Shown one piece after another: positions 7,823 through 14,487 of a stretch of DNA of 64,000 nt (its first letter is position 1; every line of letters starts with the position of its first letter). Under the pieces are notes generated by a model. The model had not been told where the DNA came from. It saw only the letters and a program-made list of their open reading frames with translations, and did no database searches. The stretch covers positions 14,334 to 78,333 of the forward strand of contig JBMDXA010000196.1 in NCBI GenBank assembly GCA_048594725.1, read 5' to 3'. This DNA comes from JAFDZV01 sp048594725 (GTDB taxonomy: Bacteria; Bacteroidota; Ignavibacteria; OLB7). The position numbers and the translations under genes are program-made.

Positions 7823-9046
7823 ATGACACCAACAGCATATACCCCATCGGCCCCGCTTCCGCCGGTGCGCAACGATATCTCCGCATATGAAATCGCCCCA
7901 GGCGTCATCATGCTCCATGATGACGCCCTCTATGCCCCCAACACGGTCCGTATCTCCCGGTCGCTGGTGGAATATCTGGCCCTGCTGGATGGCACCAGAA
8001 GCGCCGATTATCTGGCGCGCAAGGCGGCAGATGCCGGGCGCAGCTTCTCGGTGCCGGAATTTCTGGAGATGGTGGCCCTGCTGGACCGGGAGCGTTTTCT
8101 CGACTCTCCCGATTTCCGCGAATACCGGGCGCGGCGCGATCGCGAGTACAACGAAAGCACCACACGCGCCGCGGCGCATGCCGGCAGCTCCTATCCGGAT
8201 GATCCCGACGAGCTGCGCGAGATGTTCGACAGCTTCCTGGCGGCCGATCCCGCCCCATCGAAGCGCTCGGCGCCGGTGGCCGTTATCGCCCCGCATATCG
8301 ATTTCCGCGTGGGAGGCGAAAGCTACGGCCCCGCCTATAACGCCCTGCGCCACTCCGATGCCGATACCTTCGTGATCTTCGGGGTCTCCCATCAGATGAG
8401 CTACGACTCCTTTATGATCTCGGGCAAGGATTTCGAGACGCCGCTGGGAACCGTCCCGGCCGATCGCGAGTTCATAGAGCGGTTCCGCCGGAACCTCCCG
8501 TTCGAGATCACCCGCAACGAGATCGCCCATAAACGGGAACATTCCATCGAGTTCCAGGCGGTGTTTCTCCGGCATATCTTCCCCGACCGGGATTTCAGGA
8601 TCGTGCCGATACTCACCGGCTCCCTGTACGAATACGTGGAGCTTGCCGGGGGGAACGCCGCCGAGGACGAGCGCCTGACCACCCTGTACGATACGCTCCG
8701 GAGCACCGGCGAGGAGCTGGGAAGAAAGATCTGTTATATCGCCGGGGCCGATCTCTGCCACATCGGACGGAAGTTCGGGGATGATTTCGCCGCACGCACC
8801 ATCCTGGCGGATGTGCGCCGGTTCGACGAACGCCTGCTGGAACAGGCCGCCACCCCCGATGCCGACGGGTTTCTCCGTACTCTCACCGAGCAGCGGAACA
8901 AATACCGCGTCTGCGGCGTCGCCCCCATCTATGCCACCCTCCGTACGGCACAGCCGGTCTCCGGCGAGGTGCTCGTCTACGACCAGTGGGACGAAACCGA
9001 GCGGGATTCGGCGGTGACATTCGCAAGCGTGGCGCTGTATCGCTAG
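7823..9046 (+). CDS. AmmeMemoRadiSam system protein B / MEMO1 family protein with N-terminal extension
   Basis: 407 residues. Residues from about 110 on carry the MEMO family landmarks: AHAGSSYP, VIAPHIDFRVGG, FGVSHQ, KREHSIEFQAVFLRHIF and GADLCHIGRKFGD. The fold is related to non-heme iron dioxygenases and nitrilases. Human MEMO1 binds metal, but the bacterial member's reaction is not settled. About 110 N-terminal residues (YEIAPGVIMLHDDALYAPN...) precede the domain and look like a small PqqD-like/winged-helix module. The usual partners (AmmeMemoRadiSam A and the radical SAM protein) are absent from the window. The ATG at 7823 has no clear Shine-Dalgarno site. Confidence 0.88.
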   Translation: MTPTAYTPSAPLPPVRNDISAYEIAPGVIMLHDDALYAPNTVRISRSLVEYLALLDGTRSADYLARKAADAGRSFSVPEFLEMVALLDRERFLDSPDFREYRARRDREYNESTTRAAAHAGSSYPDDPDELREMFDSFLAADPAPSKRSAPVAVIAPHIDFRVGGESYGPAYNALRHSDADTFVIFGVSHQMSYDSFMISGKDFETPLGTVPADREFIERFRRNLPFEITRNEIAHKREHSIEFQAVFLRHIFPDRDFRIVPILTGSLYEYVELAGGNAAEDERLTTLYDTLRSTGEELGRKICYIAGADLCHIGRKFGDDFAARTILADVRRFDERLLEQAATPDADGFLRTLTEQRNKYRVCGVAPIYATLRTAQPVSGEVLVYDQWDETERDSAVTFASVALYR

Positions 9047-9102
9047 GAACCCAGCGCGCCCGTGCGGCGGATAATCGCGGAAGCACTTTCACTATCTCGC
9101 AA

Positions 9103-9128
9103 GGGCCGGAGATGATCATCTCCGGCCC
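9103..9128 (+). terminator. Perfect 26-base palindrome after the MEMO gene
   Basis: GGGCCGGAGATGATCATCTC plus CGGCCC is fully self-complementary and lies 57 bases after the stop codon. A strong hairpin, but the following bases are not a clean T-run, so it is a probable rather than certain terminator. Confidence 0.5.
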
Positions 9129-9322
9129 CTGCATTATTCCGGCGATACCTGCCCGGCCGGCAGCATCACCACGCATTGTATGGCGCCGTCCGTTTCCGTT
9201 TCTCTACCGCCGCATATATCCGTGCGCCGGATTTTTTGGGAACCACCGGGAAGCAACTGAAGCTCGTCCGGTAACGGAACGATGAGGACCGGAGCAACTT
9301 CCGGTCTTCCCGGAATGCACGC

Positions 9323-9360
9323 GGCCCCCGCACGGCAATCGGTTCGTGCGGGGGCCTTCT
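9323..9360 (+). terminator. GC-rich hairpin with short T-rich tail
   Basis: GGCCCCCGCACG (9323-9334) pairs with CGTGCGGGGGCC (9345-9356), followed by TTCTGTT. A further hairpin GACCGGA-GCAACT-TCCGGTC lies just upstream, at about 9290-9310. No protein-coding gene was found between 9047 and 9443. Confidence 0.45.
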
Positions 9361-9443
9361 GTTCAGTCCATCATCCGTCATCGGAGCCGCGGGGGAAGAT
9401 TTTGACAACGGGCAACGTCGCGATCCGCATGGTGCCGGAAGCG

Positions 9444-9944
9444 CTACCGTCCCGTCTCCCGGCGGAGCGAATCCCCTACCCGGCGGAGCGAGTCGGCGAT
9501 CTGCCGGAGCGAATCCACCGTCCGCTCCATCGCCGGAGCGGAGCTGCCGGGGGCCGGCGGCGCATCTTCGCTCCCCCCCAGGCTGACGATCGTGATCTCC
9601 TCGGGATCTTCCGGATCATACGCCACCACCGCCCTGGAACCGGTCTGGAACAGATGGATGCTGCGGAGCGATGGGACGAAATCGGTAGTGGATGTATCGA
9701 GGATTCCATCCTCCCGCTTGAACTCCACGACGATCTCCAGCTCCGGCGAATCGTTGATGACCGTGCCGGTCTCCTCCACATCCAGCAGCCTGCCGGAAAC
9801 CTGCCGCCCGTTCTTCAGGAGCTTGTCGTGCCGGAGTTTCGGTCCCAGGAACAGGAACCACAGGGGAAGAAGAACCATGGCCGGAATCAGGACCAGCAGA
9901 AAGGTAGTCCCCTTCCAGCCGAGCGCCGAGGATTTCTTACGCAT
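9444..9944 (-). CDS. DUF3592-like membrane-anchored protein with heptad C-terminus
   Basis: 166 residues from the ATG at 9944. A single membrane segment (TTFLLVLIPAMVLLPLWFLFLG) is followed by a DUF3592-like soluble domain: VSGRLLDVEETGTVINDSPELEIVVEF, then GSRAVVAYDPEDPEEITI. The C-terminus has three heptads of the form xDSLRxx (about residues 142-162), giving a short amphipathic coiled coil. DUF3592 proteins have no established function. An in-frame upstream start at 10028 would add an unconvincing GC-rich leader and is rejected. The gene stands alone on its strand. Confidence 0.7.
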   Translation of the reverse strand: MRKKSSALGWKGTTFLLVLIPAMVLLPLWFLFLGPKLRHDKLLKNGRQVSGRLLDVEETGTVINDSPELEIVVEFKREDGILDTSTTDFVPSLRSIHLFQTGSRAVVAYDPEDPEEITIVSLGGSEDAPPAPGSSAPAMERTVDSLRQIADSLRRVGDSLRRETGR

Positions 9945-10071
9945 AGCAGAATGCTCTCCATGATGATATCGCCCAGGCAGGGCCCCGCACGGGGCGGCCG
10001 CCGGGAGCACTTGCAGGATGGGGGGCATACCTGCGCCGGCCGGGGTGCTCCGGCGGGCGGACGAACATACA

Positions 10072-10107
10072 TAAAAAAACGAGGTCCGCGCCGCAGCACG
10101 AACCTCG
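10072..10107 (-). terminator. Rho-independent terminator (minus strand)
   Basis: CGAGGT (10080-10085) pairs with ACCTCG (10102-10107). On the minus strand it is followed by seven T. It ends the transcript of the small exported protein at 10138-10479. Confidence 0.75.
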
Positions 10108-10137
10108 CTGATGGTACTGTAGAATCACGCGCGGATC

Positions 10138-10479
10138 TTAGCAGTCGGCGGTGATCTCCCAGGTATCCGCCGCGCAGATATCCACGCCACTCACCGTGCA
10201 GGTGGACTCATCGGCGGCAATCAGCTTCACATCCCACTCCCCGCACTCGATCTCCACTTCGAGCGAATCGCCCGGCTCCAGCACATCGTTATCTCCAAGG
10301 ATATCATCGCCCCACTCATCCTCGCTCACGTGCGAGAGATAGACGCGATCGACATTGAAGGTGGTCTTGTTGACGATCGTGATCGTCTTGGTCTTTGCGG
10401 AAAGGTTGGAGGTGTTCGCGGCAACGAACATTCCAAGGCAGGCAACTGCCAGGGCAATACGGGAGAAATCGATCTTCAT
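10138..10479 (-). CDS. Small exported protein, DxWGDDiLG type
   Basis: 113 residues starting at the ATG at 10479, with a Sec signal (IALAVACLGMFVAA...). The mature part reads as a small beta-sandwich: TITIVNKTTFNVDRVYLS, then EDEWGDDILGDNDVLEPGDS, then EVEIECGEWDVKLIAAD, ending TWEITADC. It is strongly acidic, with paired Cys near the end. I recognise the general pattern (fold with WGxDxLG and PGxS motifs in small secreted bacterial proteins) but no named function. It has its own downstream terminator and is followed upstream by another small exported protein on the same strand. Confidence 0.75.
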   Translation of the reverse strand: MKIDFSRIALAVACLGMFVAANTSNLSAKTKTITIVNKTTFNVDRVYLSHVSEDEWGDDILGDNDVLEPGDSLEVEIECGEWDVKLIAADESTCTVSGVDICAADTWEITADC

Positions 10480-10873
10480 GAGATCCGGTACGTGTATAAT
10501 GAATTGGTGTCTGAACCGGCGGGAACAGGCAGAGCAGCCGGAGATCCCGCTACGGTGCGACAGAGGAATGATGATCGTTCGGAAAGGAGTGAACCGCCGG
10601 AAGGAAACCGGCAGCAAGGGCTGGACTCTCGAAGCGGAGCGAATATACAGCGGCCGATTGGTTGGGCCAAACGATCTCTTTGTTCCCCATGGCTGGCTCT
10701 CCCTCGCCGGCGGGAACTGCGCCTTTGTCTCCATGCCGCTGCAATCTTTTTCCTCAAACTTTTCCTGAAAAAAACGAGAGGCGAAGAATCATAGGATTCT
10801 CCGCCTCTGTAAACATTCTCGCCGGTTGTCCCTAACCGGGATATATGTTCGGATGATCTACGTGAGATCCGTC
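10480..10873. other. Intergenic region between two small exported-protein genes
   Basis: No supported coding gene. The right end holds the terminator of the cysteine-rich protein gene (10768-10808). The left end must hold the promoter of the 113-residue protein gene, but no convincing promoter motif was recognised. Confidence 0.5.
10768..10808 (-). terminator. Rho-independent terminator (minus strand)
   Basis: AGAGGCG-A-AGAATC pairs with GATTCT-C-CGCCTCT around an ATAG loop (10777-10808). On the minus strand it runs into a T7 tract (10768-10774). It terminates the cysteine-rich protein gene. Confidence 0.8.
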
Positions 10874-11293
10874 TCAGCAGGTTTTGCAGGTAGACGGGTT
10901 GATCGTCACGCGAATGCATCCATTTTTATCATAGGTCACGCATGCATCCACGCAGCAGCCTTTGCCCACGCAGACGCACGTCACGCAGTTCGTTTTATTA
11001 TTGTTGATCTGCACGAGGTTGCCTTTGCAATCCTTCAGGAAGATCACTGCCTGATCGTGGCACTTGAACTGTGCGACCGTGCCCCCGCTGACGGGGATGC
11101 ACACAAAACCGTCGGAGTCTTTTATACAGACTTCGAATGTACAGCCTACTTTACCAACCTCGATGGTGCCTACATCACATTTACAGGGGAGCACATCCTG
11201 AGCGCTGGCATTGGTCGCCGAAGCCACCATCGCCAGCAGAACGAACACCCCTGCCAGTAGCCACGATCTCAGGAGATTATCTCGATGAGTCAT
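10874..11293 (-). CDS. Cysteine-rich exported protein
   Basis: 139 residues from the ATG at 11293. A signal peptide (LLAGVFVLLAMVASATNASAQ) is followed by about 107 mature residues containing 16 Cys, many in CxC, CC and CxxC arrangements (CKCDVG, TCVCVGKGCCVDAC, STCKTC). Beta-strand-like segments alternate with Gly and Asn turns. The pattern suggests a disulfide-rich or metal-binding secreted domain. I do not recognise the family. The gene has its own terminator; no other gene is clearly in operon with it. Confidence 0.72.
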   Translation of the reverse strand: MTHRDNLLRSWLLAGVFVLLAMVASATNASAQDVLPCKCDVGTIEVGKVGCTFEVCIKDSDGFVCIPVSGGTVAQFKCHDQAVIFLKDCKGNLVQINNNKTNCVTCVCVGKGCCVDACVTYDKNGCIRVTINPSTCKTC

Positions 11294-11802
11294 ATGGTTA
11301 TCGGTAGATGGGTTATAAGGGAATGGCTCCTCCACGCAATGCCGTTGTACTCCGAAGCATCCGATGGCGATCCGCATGTCCCGTGCAGATCCCGGCGGAT
11401 GGCGCCGGAACGTCCCGGCAGACGATCGAGAGCCCTTGGTGAATGGCAGCCTGGAAGGAACATCAAGTATTCATCCCAGATACCGGCTGCGATGTTACGC
11501 ATGTGAGATACGATTTCGGAGTACATGTTTGTGTACTCCCCCCCCCCTCTGGGATGGCCGGACCCGGCTTTCCCCTCTCCGCCTCCTGAAAGGTCGTAGC
11601 GGATACCGGAGGCGAAAGCTCTTCCGGCCGTCTCCCTCCCGTTCTCCCCGGCCGGCCATCGCCTGTACACGCCCCGTTGCAGGCTCGCCGCAGAGGGGCT
11701 TCGATCATCGCCATGGCACGGATGTTCCTGATGATTACGGTTGGTGTGGGGAATCAGAAGGGATGAAGACCCGGCTCTCCCGATCACGAAAAGCGTAGAG
11801 CA
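11294..11802. other. Divergent intergenic region with hairpin and C10 tract
   Basis: No gene supported. A perfect hairpin GGAGTACA-TGTTTG-TGTACTCC at 11518-11539 runs into ten consecutive C (11538-11547). The region lies between the cysteine-rich protein gene (minus) and the 186-residue gene (plus) and should contain both promoters. Confidence 0.55.
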
Positions 11803-12363
11803 ATGGATGAGCACAGAATGCTGGAAATGATTCAGAGGGTGGGAAGAATTTCCGCCGCCGGAGAGCCGGTGGAGGCGATCTTTACCGCCCTTACGGCGTT
11901 CGAAGGGCAGGCTCGCCGTTACAACCGTCACCTTTCGGACCCGTCACCGGGCGATGATGAATGGAGAAGCATCTATGCGGAGCTTGAACCGCGCGCCGGA
12001 GAAATGGCGCGGGTTCTCGCCACCTATCGCGATTCCTTTTCGCTCAATCTGACGGTGGGGCTGGATGCCGCTGCCGGGCTGATCGATGAAGCCGCCGCTT
12101 ATGGTGTGGATGCCCCTGCGGTCATGAAACAGTTCGATGGAGGGAATGCGGTACAGAAGGTGGAGAGAGTGGCAAGCAAGCTCACGGTCTTTCTCCATTC
12201 CTGGGGCCGCCCCTCTCTGAAGAGATTCAGAGGAGAGCAGATGGAACTGGCGGTAGAGCACGCCACCTTTATCGAGCGGGAAGCCAGCTACTTTGCCGGC
12301 TATATCGCCCGGCTGCTCAACAAGGGCATGGCTGGGGACGCAACCAGGGATGAACACCCGTAG
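11803..12363 (+). CDS. Hypothetical helical protein, 186 aa
   Basis: The ATG at 11803 opens a frame of 186 residues with balanced charge and amphipathic helices (MLEMIQRVGRISAAGEPVEA, QMELAVEHATFIEREASYFA). No signal peptide, membrane segment or recognisable motif is present. The composition is that of a real soluble protein, and the opposite-strand frame is Pro/Ser/Arg-rich and unconvincing. No strong ribosome site is visible, and a second ATG at 11818 is possible. It converges with the beta-barrel gene to the right. Function unknown. Confidence 0.6.
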   Translation: MDEHRMLEMIQRVGRISAAGEPVEAIFTALTAFEGQARRYNRHLSDPSPGDDEWRSIYAELEPRAGEMARVLATYRDSFSLNLTVGLDAAAGLIDEAAAYGVDAPAVMKQFDGGNAVQKVERVASKLTVFLHSWGRPSLKRFRGEQMELAVEHATFIEREASYFAGYIARLLNKGMAGDATRDEHP

Positions 12364-12372
12364 CGGACGGCA

Positions 12373-12407
12373 CAAAACAAACGCGCCCGGAACAGAGTCC
12401 GGGCGCG
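12373..12407 (-). terminator. Rho-independent terminator (minus strand)
   Basis: CGCGCCCGGA (12382-12391) pairs with TCCGGGCGCG (12398-12407). On the minus strand it is followed by TTTGTTTT. It serves the beta-barrel gene at 12434-13141. Confidence 0.8.
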
Positions 12408-12433
12408 CTGATAACCGCAGTAGATATTCCGTC

Positions 12434-13141
12434 CTAGAAATACACGCCGAGCGAGACGGCGAAGGAGCTGATGCCGATATCCAGATAGCTCCTGCCGTCG
12501 GTGCTTTTGCCACTTCGTTCGTTCGTGGAGGAAGTATGACTGACTCCCAGCTGATACTCGGCGCTCAGGCTGACGGCACTCCAGGGGAAATACTCCACGC
12601 CGAACAGCGCGCCGCCACCGAATGTGGAATAGGTGCGCTGGCTATGATCCTCGTCAGGGTTCGAGGCATCACCATCGGCATGCAGCACCATGCTGTAATT
12701 GAGCACAGCCCCCGCATAGGCGCTCACCGGGCCCGCATTGATAAGATGGAATTCAAGCGCCGGAGCAGCCCCGAAATAAATATCCGTCACATCGTCGGTG
12801 GCTCCGGTGGTATCTCCGGGCCGCGGAGTGAACGAGGTGCTGGAACCGCCACCAACCGCCGCGCGGAGCGCGAGATTATCGCTCAGATAGAATTTCATTC
12901 CGAAGCCGAGAAGCGGAGTCGCAACCCGGATACCGAAAATATTTGCGAATGTCGTATCCGCACCGGCGGTTGTTATCGGCATATTTCCCACATGCGCGCC
13001 ACCGATACCGAACGTTCCAAACCCGCTGATGGAGAAAAGAAGCGCCTTGTCTCCGGAGGAGGTACGCGGCTTGGTATCCTGGGAGTACGCAGCGCTGCAC
13101 ACAGCAAGGCCGATGAGCAGAGAGGATAATAGTTTCCTCAT
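12434..13141 (-). CDS. Outer-membrane beta-barrel protein (OmpA/opacity-like)
   Basis: 235 residues: signal peptide MRKLLSSLLIGLAVCSAAYS, then strands typical of an eight-to-ten-stranded small barrel (ATPLLGFGMKFYLSDNLALRAAVGGG, VSAYAGAVLNYSM, GGGALFGVEYFPW, VSLSAEYQLGV), ending in VSLGVYF with a terminal Phe. Extracellular loops are Thr/Ser/Asp-rich. Such proteins act as small porins or structural surface proteins; no substrate is implied. Its own terminator follows the stop. The preceding 360 bases contain only the tRNA and spacer. Confidence 0.82.
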   Translation of the reverse strand: MRKLLSSLLIGLAVCSAAYSQDTKPRTSSGDKALLFSISGFGTFGIGGAHVGNMPITTAGADTTFANIFGIRVATPLLGFGMKFYLSDNLALRAAVGGGSSTSFTPRPGDTTGATDDVTDIYFGAAPALEFHLINAGPVSAYAGAVLNYSMVLHADGDASNPDEDHSQRTYSTFGGGALFGVEYFPWSAVSLSAEYQLGVSHTSSTNERSGKSTDGRSYLDIGISSFAVSLGVYF

Positions 13142-13502
13142 AAATTTCGAATTCCTGAAACTATATGAATTGATAGGTATTCTCCCACAAGGGCATTGCT
13201 GCCCTGCCGGAGATAGACAAGTGATATCCGAAGTTTCGTACGGGCGGTTCCCTGTTGGCAGGTTCCGCCATCATGGCTATGGACCGGATCAGCACGATCG
13301 CATCTGGCAGGGATGAGGCCAACGCGGTCCGCACCAGCATATCAGGCTTGAAGTATCCTCCGGTTGCGGAGGGATCAGGTGGCAATGGGGCGCGAATATA
13401 GAAAAGCGGGAATATCCCGCAAACACCTATTCCCATCCCCTGCGATTGAACGCTTCCAACGCAAAAAAGCCGCGACCTCCATGCGAGATCGCGGCTTTGA
13501 TG
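13142..13502. other. Spacer between tRNA-Ile2 and beta-barrel gene
   Basis: No gene supported. It contains a small GGGCA-TTGC-TGCCC hairpin near 13190 and presumably the promoter for the minus-strand barrel gene. No island, integrase or repeat was found next to the tRNA. Confidence 0.5.
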
Positions 13503-13575
13503 TGGGCCCTGAGGGACTTGAACCCCCAACCAATGGATTATGAGTCCACTGCTCTAACCATTGAGCTAAGGGCCC
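13503..13575 (-). tRNA. tRNA-Ile2 (anticodon CAU)
   Basis: Read on the minus strand, a 73-base cloverleaf is visible. The acceptor GGGCCCT pairs with AGGGCCC, the D-arm reads TAGCTCAATGGTTAGAGCA, the anticodon loop CTCATAA carries CAU, and the T-arm reads TTGGGGGTTCAAGTCCCTC. CCA is not encoded. The body closely follows the TilS-lysidinylated isoleucine tRNA (GGCCCCTTAGCTCAGTGG..., ACTCATAATC in E. coli) rather than initiator or elongator Met tRNA, so it should read AUA codons after modification. Confidence 0.92.
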
Positions 13576-13658
13576 GTGGCTCACCGGTTAGAGTGGTAAG
13601 CCATGCTGCCAATATACGAAAACTTCTCCTGTTCAAGAGCTTCCTGCCATACTCTCAA

Positions 13659-14405
13659 TCACTCCCCCTCCCACACTCCCTTGCGCCGGAGCCCCGCCTG
13701 ATGCCGTGGTTTGATGCGGCGCCTGGAGAGGAGCAGGCGAAGCTGCCCCGCCACATCGCCGAGCGTCTTGAACGGATAATGCGGAAGCCGGGCGGCGTTG
13801 CAGTAGGCGGCAAGGCTTTTCTTGGCGAAGATGATATCGGCATGCTCGGCCGGGCACTGGTCGCTCACGCCGTCGCCGATGTAGATGATCCGGCTCTCCG
13901 GATGCGCCAGACCGAGCACCACGTTCCGCTTGCAGGTTGCGCAGATGCACTCGCATCCCTCGGCGGCATGCGGAAAGCTCATCGTCATACGCCCGGCTTC
14001 ATCGAGTTCCGCATGGTTGCAGTAGATATCGAGCCCCCCAATCCCGTTCAGCTCCAGATAGCGCCTGATGTAGAGATCGAACCCATCGCTTACGATCGTG
14101 AAGGGAATATTCTCCTCTCCTGCAAGAGCCAGCAGCTCGCCGAAGCCGGGATCGATCGGGATCTCGCGGAGATAACTGTCGAGCTTCTCGTGGCTCAACG
14201 GTTCGCGCAGATGCAGGGCCATCGCGCGCCAGTACTCGCGTATCCCGAGCGTGCGCTCCATCAGTTGAGTGTGCCACGGCTCCTGCACGCCGAAACGATC
14301 GAACAGGTCGAAGCCGATATCGCGGCCGGAGATGGTGCCGTCGAAATCGCAGAAGATGTGAAGGTTGTAGAGACGCTCGGGAGCGTCGGGGGAATGCTGC
14401 GTCAT
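13659..14405 (-). CDS. MtnX-like HAD-IB family phosphatase
   Basis: 248 residues from the ATG at 14405. HAD motif I is FCDFDGTIS (nucleophile Asp about 20), motif II is IVSDGFDLYI, and motif IV is IYIGDGVSDQCPAEHAD. A Cys cluster CECICATCK sits in the middle and is typical of the MtnX/PSPase-like subgroup. The family includes the methionine-salvage phosphatase acting on 2-hydroxy-3-keto-5-methylthiopentenyl-1-phosphate, but no other salvage gene (mtnA, B, C, D, W) is in the window, so the substrate is open. It precedes the T9SS-sorted gene on the same strand by 82 bases in reverse order. Confidence 0.83.
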   Translation of the reverse strand: MTQHSPDAPERLYNLHIFCDFDGTISGRDIGFDLFDRFGVQEPWHTQLMERTLGIREYWRAMALHLREPLSHEKLDSYLREIPIDPGFGELLALAGEENIPFTIVSDGFDLYIRRYLELNGIGGLDIYCNHAELDEAGRMTMSFPHAAEGCECICATCKRNVVLGLAHPESRIIYIGDGVSDQCPAEHADIIFAKKSLAAYCNAARLPHYPFKTLGDVAGQLRLLLSRRRIKPRHQAGLRRKGVWEGE

Positions 14406-14487
14406 AGCTGAAAAAGTACGATACGGGAGCCCCGCGCCGGCGTGGCTCCGAGAAAGACGAACGAGGCGTGAGATGGATGTGCCATCA

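Noticed and set aside
9282..10154. 290-codon plus frame overlapping the DUF3592-like gene
   Set aside because: Spans terminators and low-complexity sequence; the minus-strand gene has a membrane segment and a family-like domain.
13503..13575. Assignment of the CAU tRNA as elongator or initiator Met tRNA
   Set aside because: The acceptor, D-arm and anticodon-stem wording follow tRNA-Ile2 (lysidine type) closely; initiator features (mismatch at 1-72, three G-C pairs in the anticodon stem) are absent.
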